Shown here piece after piece: positions 36,401-48,400 of a DNA stretch of 64,000 nt; position 1 is the first letter of the stretch, and every line of letters begins with the position of its first letter. This DNA is from Canna indica. Its lineage: Eukaryota > Streptophyta > Magnoliopsida > Zingiberales > Cannaceae. The stretch covers positions 10,588,501-10,652,500 of the forward strand of contig CP136892.1 of the NCBI GenBank assembly GCA_034359265.1. Reading direction: 5' to 3'. The notes below the pieces were generated by a model. That model was not told the DNA's origin, did not search any database, and saw nothing but the letters and a program-made list of their open reading frames with translations. Position numbers and translations under genes: made by a program.

Positions 36401-39400
36401 AATATAGATGACTGCCCTCGACCGAGCTACTTCAATGCTGAGGAAGTACTTTAAATCACCAAAAAAATTTGTTCGAAATTGCTGATGTAAACGAGACTTT
36501 AACTTTTGTATTCCATCTGTATCATCTAATGATATCATCTACATAAACGATAAGGATCACATGCTTTACAGTGGAGGAAGTGCAAAAGACCGAGTGATCT
36601 GAGATGCTCTTAGTCATACCAATTTAAGTAATAGCGGAACTAAACTTGTTATACCAGGCACATGAGACTTGCTTGAGGGTAGAGGCCATAAAGGGACTTC
36701 TTCAACTTGCAAACTAAGGTTGACTCCCCATAAGCAACAAACCCCAAGGGTTACTCTATATAAATCTCCTCATCAAGATCACCATGTGGAAAGGCGTTCT
36801 TGATGTTAAGTTGATGGAGTCAATAGCCAAAAATCGTTGCTAGAGTAAGGAGGCGAACAAAGACAATCTTAACAACCATGGAGAAGATATACAAATAATC
36901 CACATCGTATTGTTGTTGTATATATCCTTTGGCTACCAACCGAGCCTTAAGTCGAACAACATAACTATTAGGAATGGTTTTTATAGTGAACACCCACTTA
37001 CGCCCAACAATGATTTTCCTAGTTGGAAGGAAACAAGCTCCCATGTGCCATTATAATGGAGTGCAGTCATCTCATCAATCATGGCATGCCGCCACCTCGG
37101 ATTAGATAGGGCACTTCAAAAGTTCAAATAGTCTAAGGAATAGATATAGTGGAAATGGAAGCAAGAAAAGTATAATACTCAAGAGTCAAGAGATAAGGCA
37201 GCATGAGATATGATAAAAAATGGAGCACTTACAAGTTACAAATACCTTCCCTGAAAGTGATAGAGAGATCAAGAGCGAAATCAGATGGTAGAGAAGGATT
37301 TGAGACTCGCACAACATCTGCTTAGGCAGCGGAGTCAAAGGGGGAATAGGTGGTGCCTCGAAAGGAATGCGTAGAGTAAAGAACCTAATAGGTTCACATT
37401 AAGGCGGCAATGAGTCACCTACAATATGAGAAAATGTGTCCTTAGCAAAGGATAGTGGAACATAATCAGAAAGGACCTAAATAACAAATGTAGGTGTAAT
37501 AGACTAACTCGAAAACAATGATGTGAATTCAAAGAATGTAACATCAGTTGAAACAAAGACCTGGCCCAACTCAAGTGAATAGCAATGGTACGCTTTTAGG
37601 AGACGTGAATACCAAGAAAGACACACTTGATGGACTTTGGAGATAACTTGTCTTTGTTTGGCAAAAGATGATGAACAAAACAAGTCCATGCAAACACACA
37701 AGGTGGAAGACCATATAAAAGATCTCTTGAAAATAGGACAATAAAGGAAACTTGGTCATGAAGAATGGAAGATGACATTCTGTTAATGAGGTAATCTGTT
37801 AATGTGAACAGCTTCATCCTAGAACTACAACAGTACACCCATATACAGTAGAAGGGTACTTGTCATCTCAATGAGATGCCAATTCTTTAATTTTACAAGT
37901 CCATACTACTGAGGTGCATGAGGACATGAAGATTGATGAAGGAGACGTCATAGAACATGAGTAAAAAAAGGATTTAAAGGCATGTGACAAATACTCTTTT
38001 GCATTATCACTTCGTAGTACATCAATAGAAACATCAAATTGAGTTTTTATTTCGCCATAAATTTTAGAGAAGACATAAAAAATTTGAGATCTATCTTTCA
38101 TTAAGAATAATCACGTCATACAAGAGTAGTCGTCTATAGAAGTAACAAAGTATATGAACCTTAGTCTCGAAGACACATGACTAGGACCCCAAGCATCATA
38201 ATAAACATGGGGAAAGGGGCTAAAGCACGTTTATTGATACTATATAAAAAAGAGACCGGGAATATTTACCTAGTTGACAAGATTCACACTAAGACTCGAA
38301 ATGGAGAAAGGATGAGAACACATCTTCTTCTGGTTTTGTAAGTGAGGATGCCCCAATCGGCTATGGATTTGAAATGGAGATGAGTCAACTACTAAAGCAC
38401 AATGTGGCACAGCTAGCTAGTACAGCCCTCTAGACTTATGCCTTGTGCCAATCACCCTGCCAGTTTGAGAATCCTAGATAATAATAGAGTCAGATGTAAA
38501 TGTGACAAGAGTAAATGTAAATCTTGAGTAAGTTTACTACTAGAAAGTAAATTCAAGGGAAACTGAGGAATATAAAAGGCATGTTTAAGTATGTCATATG
38601 GTGCGAGTGAGATGAGACCAATGCCCTTTACTAATAAGGAGGACCCATGAGCAAGAGTGATATTAGTCGATAAGTGAGTGAGTTTTTTGGAGAATGTGCC
38701 TTTGTCTGGAATCCAAAGGTGAGCACCAGAAGTGTGAGTCAAGCATGCGACAAAATTACCTCCATGAACAAAAGTAGAAATGGTCGACTGTGGCTAAGAA
38801 CTCTGAGTGAACTGATACTTAAGAAATCAAGAATATTTGTTACGACCCACTTGATGGGATAACTGGGCCATCAACTTCATAAGCCTGAACTACTAATTAA
38901 AATGCTTAAGCTAAAGTTAATCATCTCCACTTAATCTTGATGTCAATATCAAGACCCAAGTCAAATCAACAAATAGCACAAAACCATACACAACTTAGTC
39001 AACAACATGTGGGGCCTAGCCCAATAGCAGCTCCACTCCAACGTGGGCAGCCCTTTCTCACATAGGCTGCATCACCAAATCGAGAACTAGATCTTGCTTT
39101 AATACCAATTACCACTTCATAGACCTTAAGCACTAGCTAAAGCTTAAGCTAGTTAATCGTCCTCACTTGAATGATGATTATTATCAAGACCCAAGTTGAA
39201 TGAACACAACACATAACTCCTATAATGTATCAAATGATCCAACACCACAACATGCAATTAATATATAAACACCAAACTACTACCACAAATGTTACTATGC
39301 CTCAAGGGATTAACATCATAACATAAATTCAGTGTATAAACACCAAATTCTTATAATGCATCAAGGGATTAACACCATAACATGCAATTCAGTGTGTAAA

Positions 39401-42400
39401 CATCTTGTACACCAAACTACTACTTTACATGTGTTACAAAACAATAGCACCTTAACTCAAATCACGAGTTAATAAACAAACTCTACATGAATTATGTAAC
39501 CGCCTTTACTAATCGAGAGTATAAAGTTGACACAAGTTCCATGGGGTTCCCTATCCACTCTCGCACCCCGGGAGTGGGCCTCCTCGTCTGCTCATTTGGG
39601 AAGAACGACTATCTAAAGATAGCATGTAGGCGCTGTGCATATGTCTCCACACCGCAGCGCATCCTTGGATCATCGGTATCCTTGCCCAATAACTCTCTCG
39701 GGTTTAATGAGCCGTAAATGTATCCTCGCCCAATAGCTCGATGGCTAAGGGCCGCAAATAGATCCGCACTTCATGCCATAGCACTATAGCACCGTAATAC
39801 TTCTTATAGCTCAAATAACACCGACATGCATCCTAAGTCCTAACACCATCAATAACTTTTTAACACTTTTGATTATACCGACATATGCATAGTAATGTTA
39901 GCTCATACATCTAATCCAAATGAACACTATATCATATAATCATGAACCAAGATATTAGACCAACATCATATGAATAATCTAACACCATGTAGCACTAATA
40001 ATCAAATATATCAGATATATCAATCATCCATAAATAGCAATATACGTATTCTAACAATTATAACACTATAAACATAACTCATGCAATTATCTACAATAGC
40101 GCATGTATCATAATCCAGTTACAATGCCAATATGCTCATAAATCAATAACATGCGTAAGAGAGCTCAAAAGGAAATGAATTCAAACACCAAAGGAAATAG
40201 ATAGAGTAATAGCACTAATTATGAAAATAACATATGGATATAGGTGATCGAATTCGCTCCTAGTACCAACTCTATCCCAATTAACTTCAAGAATTGTTTA
40301 TTTAATTTCATTTCCATATCTCCATAATAATAATCGCTCCCGAAACCAACTCTAGCATGATTAAACCTGGTCATTCATTTAACTAAATACAATAGCTCTA
40401 GAAATAGCACTTCTCCGTAAACTCTGTAAAACCAAACTCCACCTAGGAGAATGGGCTCCACCATGGTTTAAAATACCGGTACCGGTACCGATTTTGGTCA
40501 CCGGCCGGTACCGGTATATATTGGTACCGTACCGACACACGGTACGGGCCAGTAAAAAAACCCATACCGGAAGTAAAAAAAAATATTGTGCTTACACAGT
40601 GTTGTTCACCGGCAGCTATCATACCGAGCTGTTACCGCCTGGTATTTCAAAAATACCGCCCGGTATGGGCGGTATTTATCAAATACCGCATGTACCAAGC
40701 GGTATATATCGGTACACCCGGTACCGACTGGTGTACCATATATCAATTTTCTGAAAAATCGATAAATATCGTCCGTACCGTCCGGTATTTTAAACCATGG
40801 GCTCCACCATTAAATCCAGAACACCGAGATGAATAAAAATCATATATAATATGTCAATATTTAACTACCAAAAACTCTCGAAATTAATTCAAAAGAAAGC
40901 TCTATTTACTTGATTAGTAAGTAATTAAAAAGAATAAACAGTACGCAAAATGCACCAAATATTGATGATTCACAATCCATATAGGAAAATAGACCCCACC
41001 ATTATGTCCAGAATATCAAGAACTTAGAATTTCATATATAATATGATTTAATTCGACTATTGCGAACCTTGTTAATGAATTTTTCAAAAACACCATTTGA
41101 TAAATCAAAAATAGATATTTTAATTCATAATTTGATTTAATTAAATTCTTACAGCACCTCTACAAACACCATAACATCCTAAATTAAACTTTTCAAAAAT
41201 AAAACAACATACCAAAAGAAACATATTATTTTTAACATGAAGAATTCTCTTTCCTTTTTTTTCTTTCCTTCTCTCCTTCCCTTTTCTCCCATCCTTCTTA
41301 CTTTCCTTCTTTCTTATTTCTCTTTCTTTACTTTCTTTCCTCCTCTCCTTTTCCTTCCTTCCCCTTTTCCTTCTTCTTTCCTTCCTCTTCTCCCTCCTCC
41401 TTCTCTTGCACCCGTCGGCCCTAACTTCTCCCCCACCTTCCTCAAGGGTGGTTGACCCTAACTCCTCCAAGAGGCAACCCTCCCTTCTTCCCCCCTGCCC
41501 CTGGTGCTATGGATTTGGCCGGCAGCGCCCGAGGTTGTTTTATGGCAGCACCCAATCAGGCCTAGCAATGCCCGATCGACACTGCCAAGAGGTGTCGCAG
41601 CGGCACCACACAACACCACGCGGGGCATCCCATGTCGTCGCCCGCGTAGTGGCGCCTGCCACTGCTCGTGGTGGCGCTCAGCCGCTCACCACTACCCAAG
41701 CAGTGGCACCCGATGCTGCACAAAGCAATGGCAGAGGCACCCGCCACCACGTGGAGCGGTGCCCGCTAGTGCTTGGAGCAGCAACGTCATCGAACATGAG
41801 ACAGCGACCCCTAGGCTCTGTTACCCCTCCCAAGGTTTGAACACAACGATCAAAATGAGCACCTCAAAAATCAATGAAAACATCGTATAAATTCAACCAA
41901 AATACTACCTACGATCATCACAAAACTCCAAATCAAGAATCTAGCGATCATTGTGATCTTAACACCCAAATCCAAGCTATTTACATAACGATTTATGGCA
42001 AAAAGATCGAGAAAGAATCCTACCTCTTTTGCGAACTCCCCCTCTTCGACGATCGACCGTCTCGACTTGTCCCCTGACACGACGACGGCTGCCCCCTCTT
42101 TGATGAAAACCACAAATAAAACTAGGTTTAGGGTATATATAATATAGGTTTAGGTAATTTTGCAAAAATGCCCTCCAATAATTAAGTTTTACAAATAGGT
42201 CTTTTAACCCCAAATAAAATTTAGAAAATACTAGAAAATCCAGAAAAAATAATAGTTATTCAAATGTTTTGGACATAATATTCATTTGCAAAAAATAATA
42301 ACAAAAAATACTAGTCGTTGATCTAGGATGTTGTGGCTAACTGCCCATAATACCCCGAGAAGAAGGCTACTCAAAGTGTGCCAAAAGAGCAATATAGAAT

Positions 42401-45400
42401 GGATGACTAAGAGGATAGCAATGTAAGGAGTAATCCTTCACATGACCTTTCTTCCCGCAATGAGTACATTTGGGGTGACCTTAACCAAAACCATGGCCAC
42501 GCCTACGTCTGTCACTACCTCCACCATGATCTTCTCCAATCCATGCTAAGAAGTAGGCAAAGGTTGGAGACTGTGCAGCAAGAGCATATCTATCATCCCC
42601 TGGCTCTCCTGACGATAGAGGAATAGTAGTAGCACTTGTCATCCTCGCATAGGTTACATCAAGAGTAAGTAGGGTAGTTCCTCCGAGAATTTGTTGCTTT
42701 ACTGACTCATGCTCATGGCATACTCTATCATATGGCAGAAGAAAATAATGAGGAACTTGTCAATGCGCTTGCGCATGACTTTGACATCATGAATCACAAA
42801 ACTCAGTTGTCACAACTTGATAGCGACCAACATGGGTAATCATGTTCTCATCTACTTGTTGTAACTAATAGAGTCTACCAATCACATCATAAGAAAGGGA
42901 TAAGTCACCTATGTACAAACTCCGAGCATACTCCCATATTGCACAACATATTCTAATTCTCCTCAAAATACCTATAAGTAAATGATTAATGGACTCCCAT
43001 AAGAGTGTGAGAAGTTGAGCATGAGTTTCTCCCTTGCAGCCCTATTAGCCTCATCAATATATGAAGATTTCTTGGATAGATGATCCAACTGTCATTGCCC
43101 CCATAAATTGTTCCAATCGTGCTCCACTTAATTCCTTTTTCATGGCCACATATCTTTACGGCTTGAAAGAGGCACTGCCTTCTTCACTTAGAAGAATAGG
43201 CAACAACTGAGATGAACTGGTAGAAAAATATGCAGAGTTCAGGATACAGAACTGCCTTCTTCACTTATGCAGAGTTCAGGATACAGAACTGCCTTCTTCA
43301 CTTATGCCCAAGTGGATCACGTGTGAGGAGCAACTCGCTGGACTCGCGTGAGGCACTACAATCAGGCGACGAGCAGAGAAGCTGCTCGCGTGGAACAAGA
43401 GATGAGGGCAAAAGAATCAATCGTGCGGACAAGAGCACACGGGCGGGCGGGCAGGTGGTCGATTCGCATGAAGCAGGAACGAACGAACGGGCGGGCGGGC
43501 AGAACGAGGCCTACGCGTGGAGCAAGAACAAGAGGCAAAACGAGCAGGCAGACAAGTGTTTGATTCGCGTAAAGCAGGGACGGGGAAATAGGTAATTTGC
43601 TTCCACATGAAACAGGAATGAGTACATGGGTTATTTGTGTCCGCATGAAAAAAAAAGGTGGTGCAAGTGATTCACTCGCACAACCGGTTGTACACAGTGA
43701 TGATTGAGGCTCGTCGAGAGGAAGGGGCTCTTACAGCCGATTGAAGAGGGTAGCTGCCAACAATGCCAACCCAATAAGCTGTGCGTGCAGATCAAAAGAT
43801 AGGCTTTGATACCATGTGAAGAATATGGGGAAAACCTAAACCTTGATACCCCTCTTCCATACTTTGTATAAAGAAAATGATTTACACATAAATACAAGAA
43901 AGAATATATACGTCCAGGTCCCTTAATAATACCATCCTCATGAGACCTTTTAGATTTTTGATAGGGAAGAAAACCCATCATTTTTTGACAGTTCTGGAAA
44001 GTCAGTATCATAGTCTTGAGAAGGGAGAAATAGAGTGATTATCATAAAAAGTAGAAGCCCTTTCCAGTATAATTTTCTTTTCTAAAAATAAGGGCCTATA
44101 AATTTTTAAATTGGGAAATTTTTAGGTAATTCACCCTTGATTCAAGGGGCCAAATTAATTATATATTTTTTCAACTTTCAAGAACACTTTATAGACGTAA
44201 AATGGCAAAAGAGAAACTCAGCCATCATGATCATATTTGTATATTGCGAAATAAAATTGGGATCAAGCAAATAAGTGAATATTTGAAAGAAAATACTTAA
44301 AAGGTTAAAATGGAAGAAAGACGTTTTTACCTCTGGTAACCAGTCTGAAATCCAGCTTTCCAGATCATTCCAGATACAAGAAACCCAGCAAGTGGATCTA
44401 GGAAAGGTAACCCCATTATGGTACCACCTGCATCAAGTCACAATACAAAATTTAAAATGCCCTAGGATCAAAAGTAAGTGTTAGAAAACTGAAATCAAAT
44501 ATCAATTTAAATGACTACTCATCCAAATTAGAAAATTGTGGTAACATTACTATAATGTTAAAGATTTTCAACCAGACCATCTCATCCAACTCAGATTTTG
44601 CTTAAACTTAACAAAGAATTTCTAGTAATTGGAATTTTTGAATAAATATAAGAGTAAAAGAAGTAATGGATTAGTACTCAGGAGCTATGGGAGGAAAATG
44701 ATGGAAAAAGTTATCTATTTCAAACATTAATGTTGTGTCAATGTTAGAAAATTCTCACCAACCCCAATAAGAGCGACAACAGAAGACACAGCATCAGAAC
44801 GGTGGTGCCATGCATTTGCCTTCAACAATTCACTTCCTTCCTTTTCTCCAGCTCTTTTGGTCATCCAGTAGAGTCTGTTCTCACAAGAGGAAAGGGCTCA
44901 TGGTAAGAATATATCCGAAACTTTAGCAAATTTGGTATGACATAGAACTATTCACAACCATTGTTGGTTCAAGGAAATAATATGAAAGGACATTTCACTA
45001 AGAAGAATTCTTGATTTATCTTTGTAAAAGACACTTAACTTATATGTAATCAGTTAAGATATTCAACCGACTGTTACATCACCAATAACAAGTGACCATC
45101 CTATTCCTGTGCCCAATAAAGTCAGCCATTAAGCAAATGCTTCATTTATGTCTTTTAGAAACAATGTATATGTGACCAATTAAGATTATGCAACCAACTC
45201 TAACATTAAAAACAGGTGACCATCCTATTTCTATAGCTCAAGCAAGTCAGTCATACTGCAGCAGATAAATGTTCTACTTTTCAAGGTAATCAAAGTATCT
45301 AACAAATAAAAAAGTGTAGTAAAAAAATGGGTTGATCCTCTCAACTCCTGAGTATTAGTTGATTATTTATCATCATAGCTATTTTACTTCTGATGATTGG

Positions 45401-48400
45401 TCTAGATAACCCTCTTCCAAACAATGACATACATACCCTTCTTTGACACATATTGATATAGTTGTCATGCTCAATGCTAGAACTGGGTGATCCAAGTCTA
45501 CTCCATGGTGATGGCCTCCACTACCGTGATCATGACCAACATGATTCAGACTGAGGGAGGTCATATCTGGAGTTGATGCCAGAAGCCCCTGAGAATGATA
45601 AGACAAATCTGTGTGAACAGACATGTAGCTAGTAGTTTTGAAATTAGAATTAGGAAGTATGCAATTTGTGACTAAATTACACATAGAACACCCAGTATAC
45701 AGATTCACAAAATTAAGAACTGCACAATCTATTCTGTATGAGCACTATCTTTAAAAAACTGTCCACTTGTCAAATCCCAATAGTGATGTCATATATTGAG
45801 ATCTAAACAGACATTACCAGGATGAAAAATAGCAGGTACCTGTAGAACATCAATTGCATGCCAGGCAATCCCACCTGCTGTAATCAAGAGCATACCAGAA
45901 ATTCCAAGAGTTCCGATAGTCTCAAACTTTCCGTGTCCTAAAGTAAAAGGATAACAGAAAAGTTTCAACATTGAAGAAGAAAGTTATAGACAAAAGGAAG
46001 ACTGAATATTACTAAATTTTCTTTATCCAGAAGAGAAGAGTTGATTTCTACATATTTGTGAAACCAAATAAACAAAGCGATGCCGTCAAAAATCTAAATT
46101 AGGCAACTAGTCAGTGCCTTTATTTTCTCCACAATTTACAATTCAATAAGGCCTTAATTTTGGGACAATTAATGTTGCTTTCCTTTAATCAGTGTTTCAC
46201 TTTATTTTGATTCTACTTCCTACTAGGGTTAGGAATTCTAGGTTATACATTTGTAGACCTTGGGGCATTATAGAGCAACTTTCAGTAGAATAGAATTTTT
46301 TTTTTTTCTCTTCTTTCTCAACTCTCCCTCTTCTCTCCTCCTGGTTTGGTGCTGCATCAATTGCTAACAGAGTCAAAACTTTCTTCCCCCTTCTTCCTTC
46401 TTCTCTATTCTCCCTCTTTCTTCCTTTCACTATCGCCTCCCTGTTTGATGTTGCATCACATAGTTTCTTAGCTAGCTAAGAAATGGTCGAAAAGCAGCAA
46501 TATGCACTTTCATATATTTCATGTTAAAGCATTAAGTTCCTCCAGTAGCCAACACCAACATTCTAGATACTTCAAATCTGTCACAGATAGTATACCATAT
46601 TCAGAATGAAACATATGATCACAAAGTACAAGATGACCCATTCACTCATGCATACATTGTAGGTTAATAAGGACGGAAAATAATTATCCTATTAACTTTT
46701 CTCTGAAATCATCATAAACACCTTGACTGGCTTTATCAAAGAAAGACAATGTAATTCCGTCATAATGACTCGGAATAACTTAAATGATCATGTCTCATAG
46801 GGTGACTATCACCTCAGATAACTTCTATTAACAATTTATAATTGCACAAAGTTTCACTCAAGGATTTAGCTATATAGTGTGTCAATTACAATCAAGTACT
46901 ATATTATAAATTATTATTTACTGTACACATGTTGAGGCATACCCTACCATGTTATGTTATGTTATGCCTACATAGGCCCTATATACCTTACTGGAAACAT
47001 GCAGATGCTAGCTTCCCTTCATTCATAACTAGTTACAAGTCAGAAAATGCAGCAGTGTTTGCCAAATGCATTTTGTCTTGGGTAATCTTTTCAATTACAC
47101 ATCCTTATTTGTCTTTGGTTGCATTCCAATGCTGTTACAGATCCACCATCAATTTTGTTCAATCATAATATTACGAAAGCATCAATATTCATGGTTTAAT
47201 CATATACTATAAAACCATGTTATAGTGTATCAGCACAAATAAGATGATATAGCAGTTGACATGATGAGTCAACCAAGTTATACATAAACCAGAGCTTATT
47301 GAGAATTTGGATTGTCCTGAGGAGAAAAGGCAATGCACAAATAGGCGGATAGGGGTCTCTGTCATTTGCAGTAATGAGTGCATCAAATAATTGTACTTGG
47401 ATGTCATGTAGTACCCGTTGTCCTACATGACTGCTAACACTAACAAGCAAGCAAGACAATACGCCCACTTTTTAAGTCACTTCATTGCAAGTTTCAGTTA
47501 GAATAGACATGTTTTTGTTTTTGGAAAGAAAGGCAAGTTTTTATTCATTTAATTAGCAGTGTGGAGAACACAAATGTACGTTACCAATACTTAAATTCCA
47601 CATCAACTTAAACAACGATGCCTTCCATTTTCAGTACACTACTTCCATGGGCTTAGACAAATGTAAAATCGATTTTGAAAGAGTGGGAGAAAAAATTAGT
47701 ATCAACCTGCATGTTCATCTCTTTAATGTTCCCATGAATACTTTGAACCAAATCATTGTTAATTTATACCACAAAATCTGTCATATAAAAGATTGGGAAA
47801 CAAGGAACACACGTAACATTGGTGCAACTCAGAAACATAATAACATCAAGCGATAAATTCTCTAAAGCAGTAAGATGACAATGACTTTGAACAAACGAAA
47901 ATAAAATAAATAAATAACGAAAACAGATTATAGCCTCCTGCTTGGACCGAAAGACTAACCATAAGGATGTTCCTCGTCCTTGGGAGCCTTTGCTGCTCTG
48001 TACGACCACCAAGCCACACCACTAAGAACCTATACCACCACAAAAACAAAGGAAACCTCAATTGAGCTTCAATCTAAGACGTTACAAAAATCGCGTGACA
48101 TCATGAAATGAAAAACAATGGTTCCACTCAAGTAGAGAATAGAATCAAGGAAGGGTCTAATAGGATAGGCCGCGTACGATGTCGGAGACGGAATGGGCGG
48201 CATCGGCAACGATGGCGGTGCTGCCAGTGAGGTAGCCAGTGAGTGCCTTTCCTACGGAGAGGGCGACGTCGCCAGCGAGGCCCAGCCGAAAGATTCTTTC
48301 AGATCCCTCTCCCTTATGGCCGCCGTTTTGGTGGTGGTGGCAGTGACCTCCCCCGTGCCACCGTAGGGCGGTATGGGAGTGGTTGCGTTTCTCCGACGCC

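Larger units (their letters stand above)
31832..43928 (-). mobile_element. Ty1/Copia retrotransposon II, nested and decayed
   Basis: The short LTRs at 31832-31951 and 43817-43928 match each other (TGAAGAATATGGG...GTCCCTTAA on the plus strand). The minus-strand primer site TGGTATCAAAGCC abuts the right LTR, and a purine tract (CTTGAGGGGGAC) abuts the left. Gag, protease, integrase, reverse transcriptase and RNase H remnants occur in order. It contains Gypsy B (32570-35976) and a 3.4-kb LTR insertion (38838-42277). Confidence 0.85.
19041..44330 (-). other. Intron 6 of the MTP6-like gene (25.3 kb)
   Basis: The intron lies between exon 6 (CAGAG|GTAAAA) and exon 7 (TTTTTAG|TGTCTT). It contains hAT G, LTR unit D with nested insertions, an AT-rich element and Copia II with nested insertions. 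Unassigned stretches 19041-19351, 23202-23446, 29693-30480 and 43929-44330 look like ordinary intron. Confidence 0.85.
44428..48177 (-). other. Introns 1-5 of the MTP6-like gene
   Basis: Intron lengths are 148 bp (48030-48177), 1930 bp (46030 region; 45938-47959 between exons 2 and 3), 251 bp (45589-45839), 561 bp (44875-45436) and 331 bp (44428-44758). A pyrimidine-rich run lies at about 46295-46440. No transposon or other gene was recognised. Confidence 0.7.

Noticed and set aside
41141..41890. Open frames rich in Lys/Glu/Arg or Pro/Ser
   Set aside because: They lie in the pyrimidine-rich part of an LTR, with no recognisable domain.
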